Assembly (NCBI GenBank): GCA_017558545.1
Contig: JAFYUG010000173.1
Coordinates: 1-5,656, forward strand
Length of the DNA: 5,656 nucleotides
Origin: Oscillospiraceae bacterium
GTDB taxonomy: Bacteria > Bacillota > Clostridia > Oscillospirales > Oscillospiraceae
Direction of reading: 5' to 3'
This document shows positions 5,137-5,656 of the stretch, in pieces (positions within the stretch are counted from its first letter, which is position 1; the number at the start of each line of letters is the position of its first letter). The translations under genes and the position numbers were made by a program. The notes under the pieces were generated by a model. The model did no database searches. It was not told the origin of the DNA and saw only the letters and a program-made list of their open reading frames with translations.

Positions 5137-5158
5137 GCTCCAGCATTTATAAAGGAGC
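5137..5158 (+). promoter_or_regulatory. Leader hairpin that can hide the ECF gene's ribosome binding site
   Basis: GCTCC (5137-5141) is complementary to GGAGC (5154-5158), with a 12-base loop. The right arm contains the GGAG of the only ribosome binding site (AAAGGAG, 5151-5157), 10 bases before the ATG. Pairing would block translation. The stem is only five pairs and I recognise no known riboswitch consensus. Confidence 0.4.
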
Positions 5159-5167
5159 GATCACATT

Positions 5168-5656
5168 ATGTCTCAAACGCAGTTACGCAAGACAAATCCT
5201 ACTAAGTGGCTGACCGTCACTGCTATGCTGATGGCCATGAACGTGGTCATGAGTTCATTCAGCATCCCCGTTCCCGGCGGTCACCTGTACCTGAACGATG
5301 CCGTTATCTGCACGGCCGCCATTTTGCTAGATCCCCTGGGGGCGTTTATTGTGGGCGGTGTAGGTGCCTTTCTTGGCGACTTCTTCTTTTATCCTGCTCC
5401 CATGTTTGTCTCTCTGGTAACCCACGGTCTTCAGGCGGTTGTCATCTCCCTATGCGTTCACAAGCTATCTGTTGATCATCGCAAACGAGGTGCCTTAGTG
5501 GGTGTCATTCTGGGTGTGGTCATCAATGTGGTAGGCTACTCCCTGGGCAGAGCATTCATCTATTCTACGCCGGAATACTCCCTGCTGAAGCTGCCTTTCC
5601 AAATCTTCCAGGCCGCTTTCGGTGCAGTGGTATCCATGCTGCTCTGCTTCTCCGCC
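5168..5656 (+). CDS. ECF transporter S component, substrate unknown (partial, 3' end cut)
   Basis: S components are small integral membrane proteins that bind a vitamin or related micronutrient and dock onto the shared EcfT-EcfA energising module. The 163 residues in the window have no stop and run off the edge. After a basic N-terminus, helix 1 carries an A-x3-A pattern (Ala19, Ala23), the motif that packs against EcfT. Then come IPVPGGHLYLNDAV (33-46), AAILLDPLGAFIVGGVGAFL (50-69), Asp71, YPAPMFVSLVTHGLQAVV (75-92), and two further hydrophobic stretches (109-125 and from about 143). This Gly-rich, D-containing pattern fits the ECF_trnsprt-type S-component families. I cannot assign a substrate: no riboflavin, thiamin or queuosine signature or recognisable riboswitch is present. 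The start is set by AAAGGAG 10 bases upstream. The gene looks more GC-rich (CTG, GTG, GGC codons) than the Nudix gene beside it. Confidence 0.85.
   Translation, partial: MSQTQLRKTNPTKWLTVTAMLMAMNVVMSSFSIPVPGGHLYLNDAVICTAAILLDPLGAFIVGGVGAFLGDFFFYPAPMFVSLVTHGLQAVVISLCVHKLSVDHRKRGALVGVILGVVINVVGYSLGRAFIYSTPEYSLLKLPFQIFQAAFGAVVSMLLCFSA

Larger units (their letters stand above)
4865..5167. other. Divergent intergenic region with several stem-loops
   Basis: This 303-base gap between the Nudix and ECF genes holds no confident gene. It contains an 8-bp hairpin (CCCTAATG 4955-4962 with CATTAGGG 4973-4980, 10-base loop). It also holds a longer hairpin: 5014-5018 plus 5020-5027 paired with 5036-5048, 13 pairs with a bulged C and an 8-base loop. 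Neither has a terminator T-tract. The promoter of the ECF gene follows at 5091-5120. Several overlapping frames are open on both strands but none has a start with a ribosome binding site. Confidence 0.5.

Noticed and set aside
4920..5167. Known vitamin riboswitch upstream of the ECF gene (TPP, FMN, cobalamin, preQ1, THF)
   Set aside because: I looked for the conserved cores of these classes and found none; the hairpins present do not fit them.
4494..5205. Plus-strand frames overlapping the Nudix gene and the intergenic region
   Set aside because: They are antisense to the Nudix box or cross hairpins and a promoter; none has a ribosome binding site or recognisable domain.
5206..5475. 89-codon plus-strand frame inside the ECF gene
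   Set aside because: Out-of-frame shadow; the frame starting at 5168 stays open to the window end and shows clear S-component features.
1..5656. CRISPR array, tRNA/rRNA genes, insertion sequence or integrase
   Set aside because: No spaced direct repeats, cloverleaf or rRNA-like sequence, transposase motifs or terminal inverted repeats with target duplication were seen.

Overview
The window looks like a piece of a low-to-mid GC Gram-positive chromosome, most likely a gut-type Clostridia (Bacillota) member. The reasons are strong AGGAGG-type ribosome binding sites, sigma-A style promoters, U-tailed hairpin terminators, a lipobox lipoprotein, an ECF-transporter S component and an XRE-type regulator remnant of a kind common in Clostridia. 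This is inferred from style, not from a marker gene.

Layout. 1-129 holds a stem-loop and only short open frames. 130-213 (minus) is a 26-residue hydrophobic peptide gene with its own promoter and ribosome binding site. 214-809 has no confident gene, only two weak minus-strand reading frames, a pair of overlapping hairpins and a perfect-consensus promoter. That promoter drives the nitroreductase at 810-1430 (plus). A terminator then separates it from a convergent membrane acyltransferase, 1470-2450 (minus). Divergent from the acyltransferase is a broken XRE/HTH gene (from 2606, plus), which has an in-frame stop and no normal C-terminus. It converges on a two-gene minus-strand operon: a lipoprotein (3591-4148) followed, with coupled spacing, by a class I SAM-dependent methyltransferase (2916-3578). 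A terminator-like hairpin lies at 4268-4300. A Nudix hydrolase gene (4400-4864, minus) follows. A 303-base divergent intergenic region with several stem-loops then leads to an ECF transporter S component (5168 to the window end, plus). This last gene is cut by the window edge and its ribosome binding site can be buried in a hairpin.

The genes do not form one pathway. They are mostly single-gene transcription units in alternating directions, with clear promoters and terminators between them; the one evident operon is lipoprotein-methyltransferase. I see no transposase, integrase, CRISPR array, tRNA or rRNA. I found no convincing undescribed multi-gene system. The most useful leads are the promoter-equipped micropeptide at 130-213, the uncharacterised lipoprotein/methyltransferase pair, the regulator pseudogene, and the structured leader of the ECF transporter gene.
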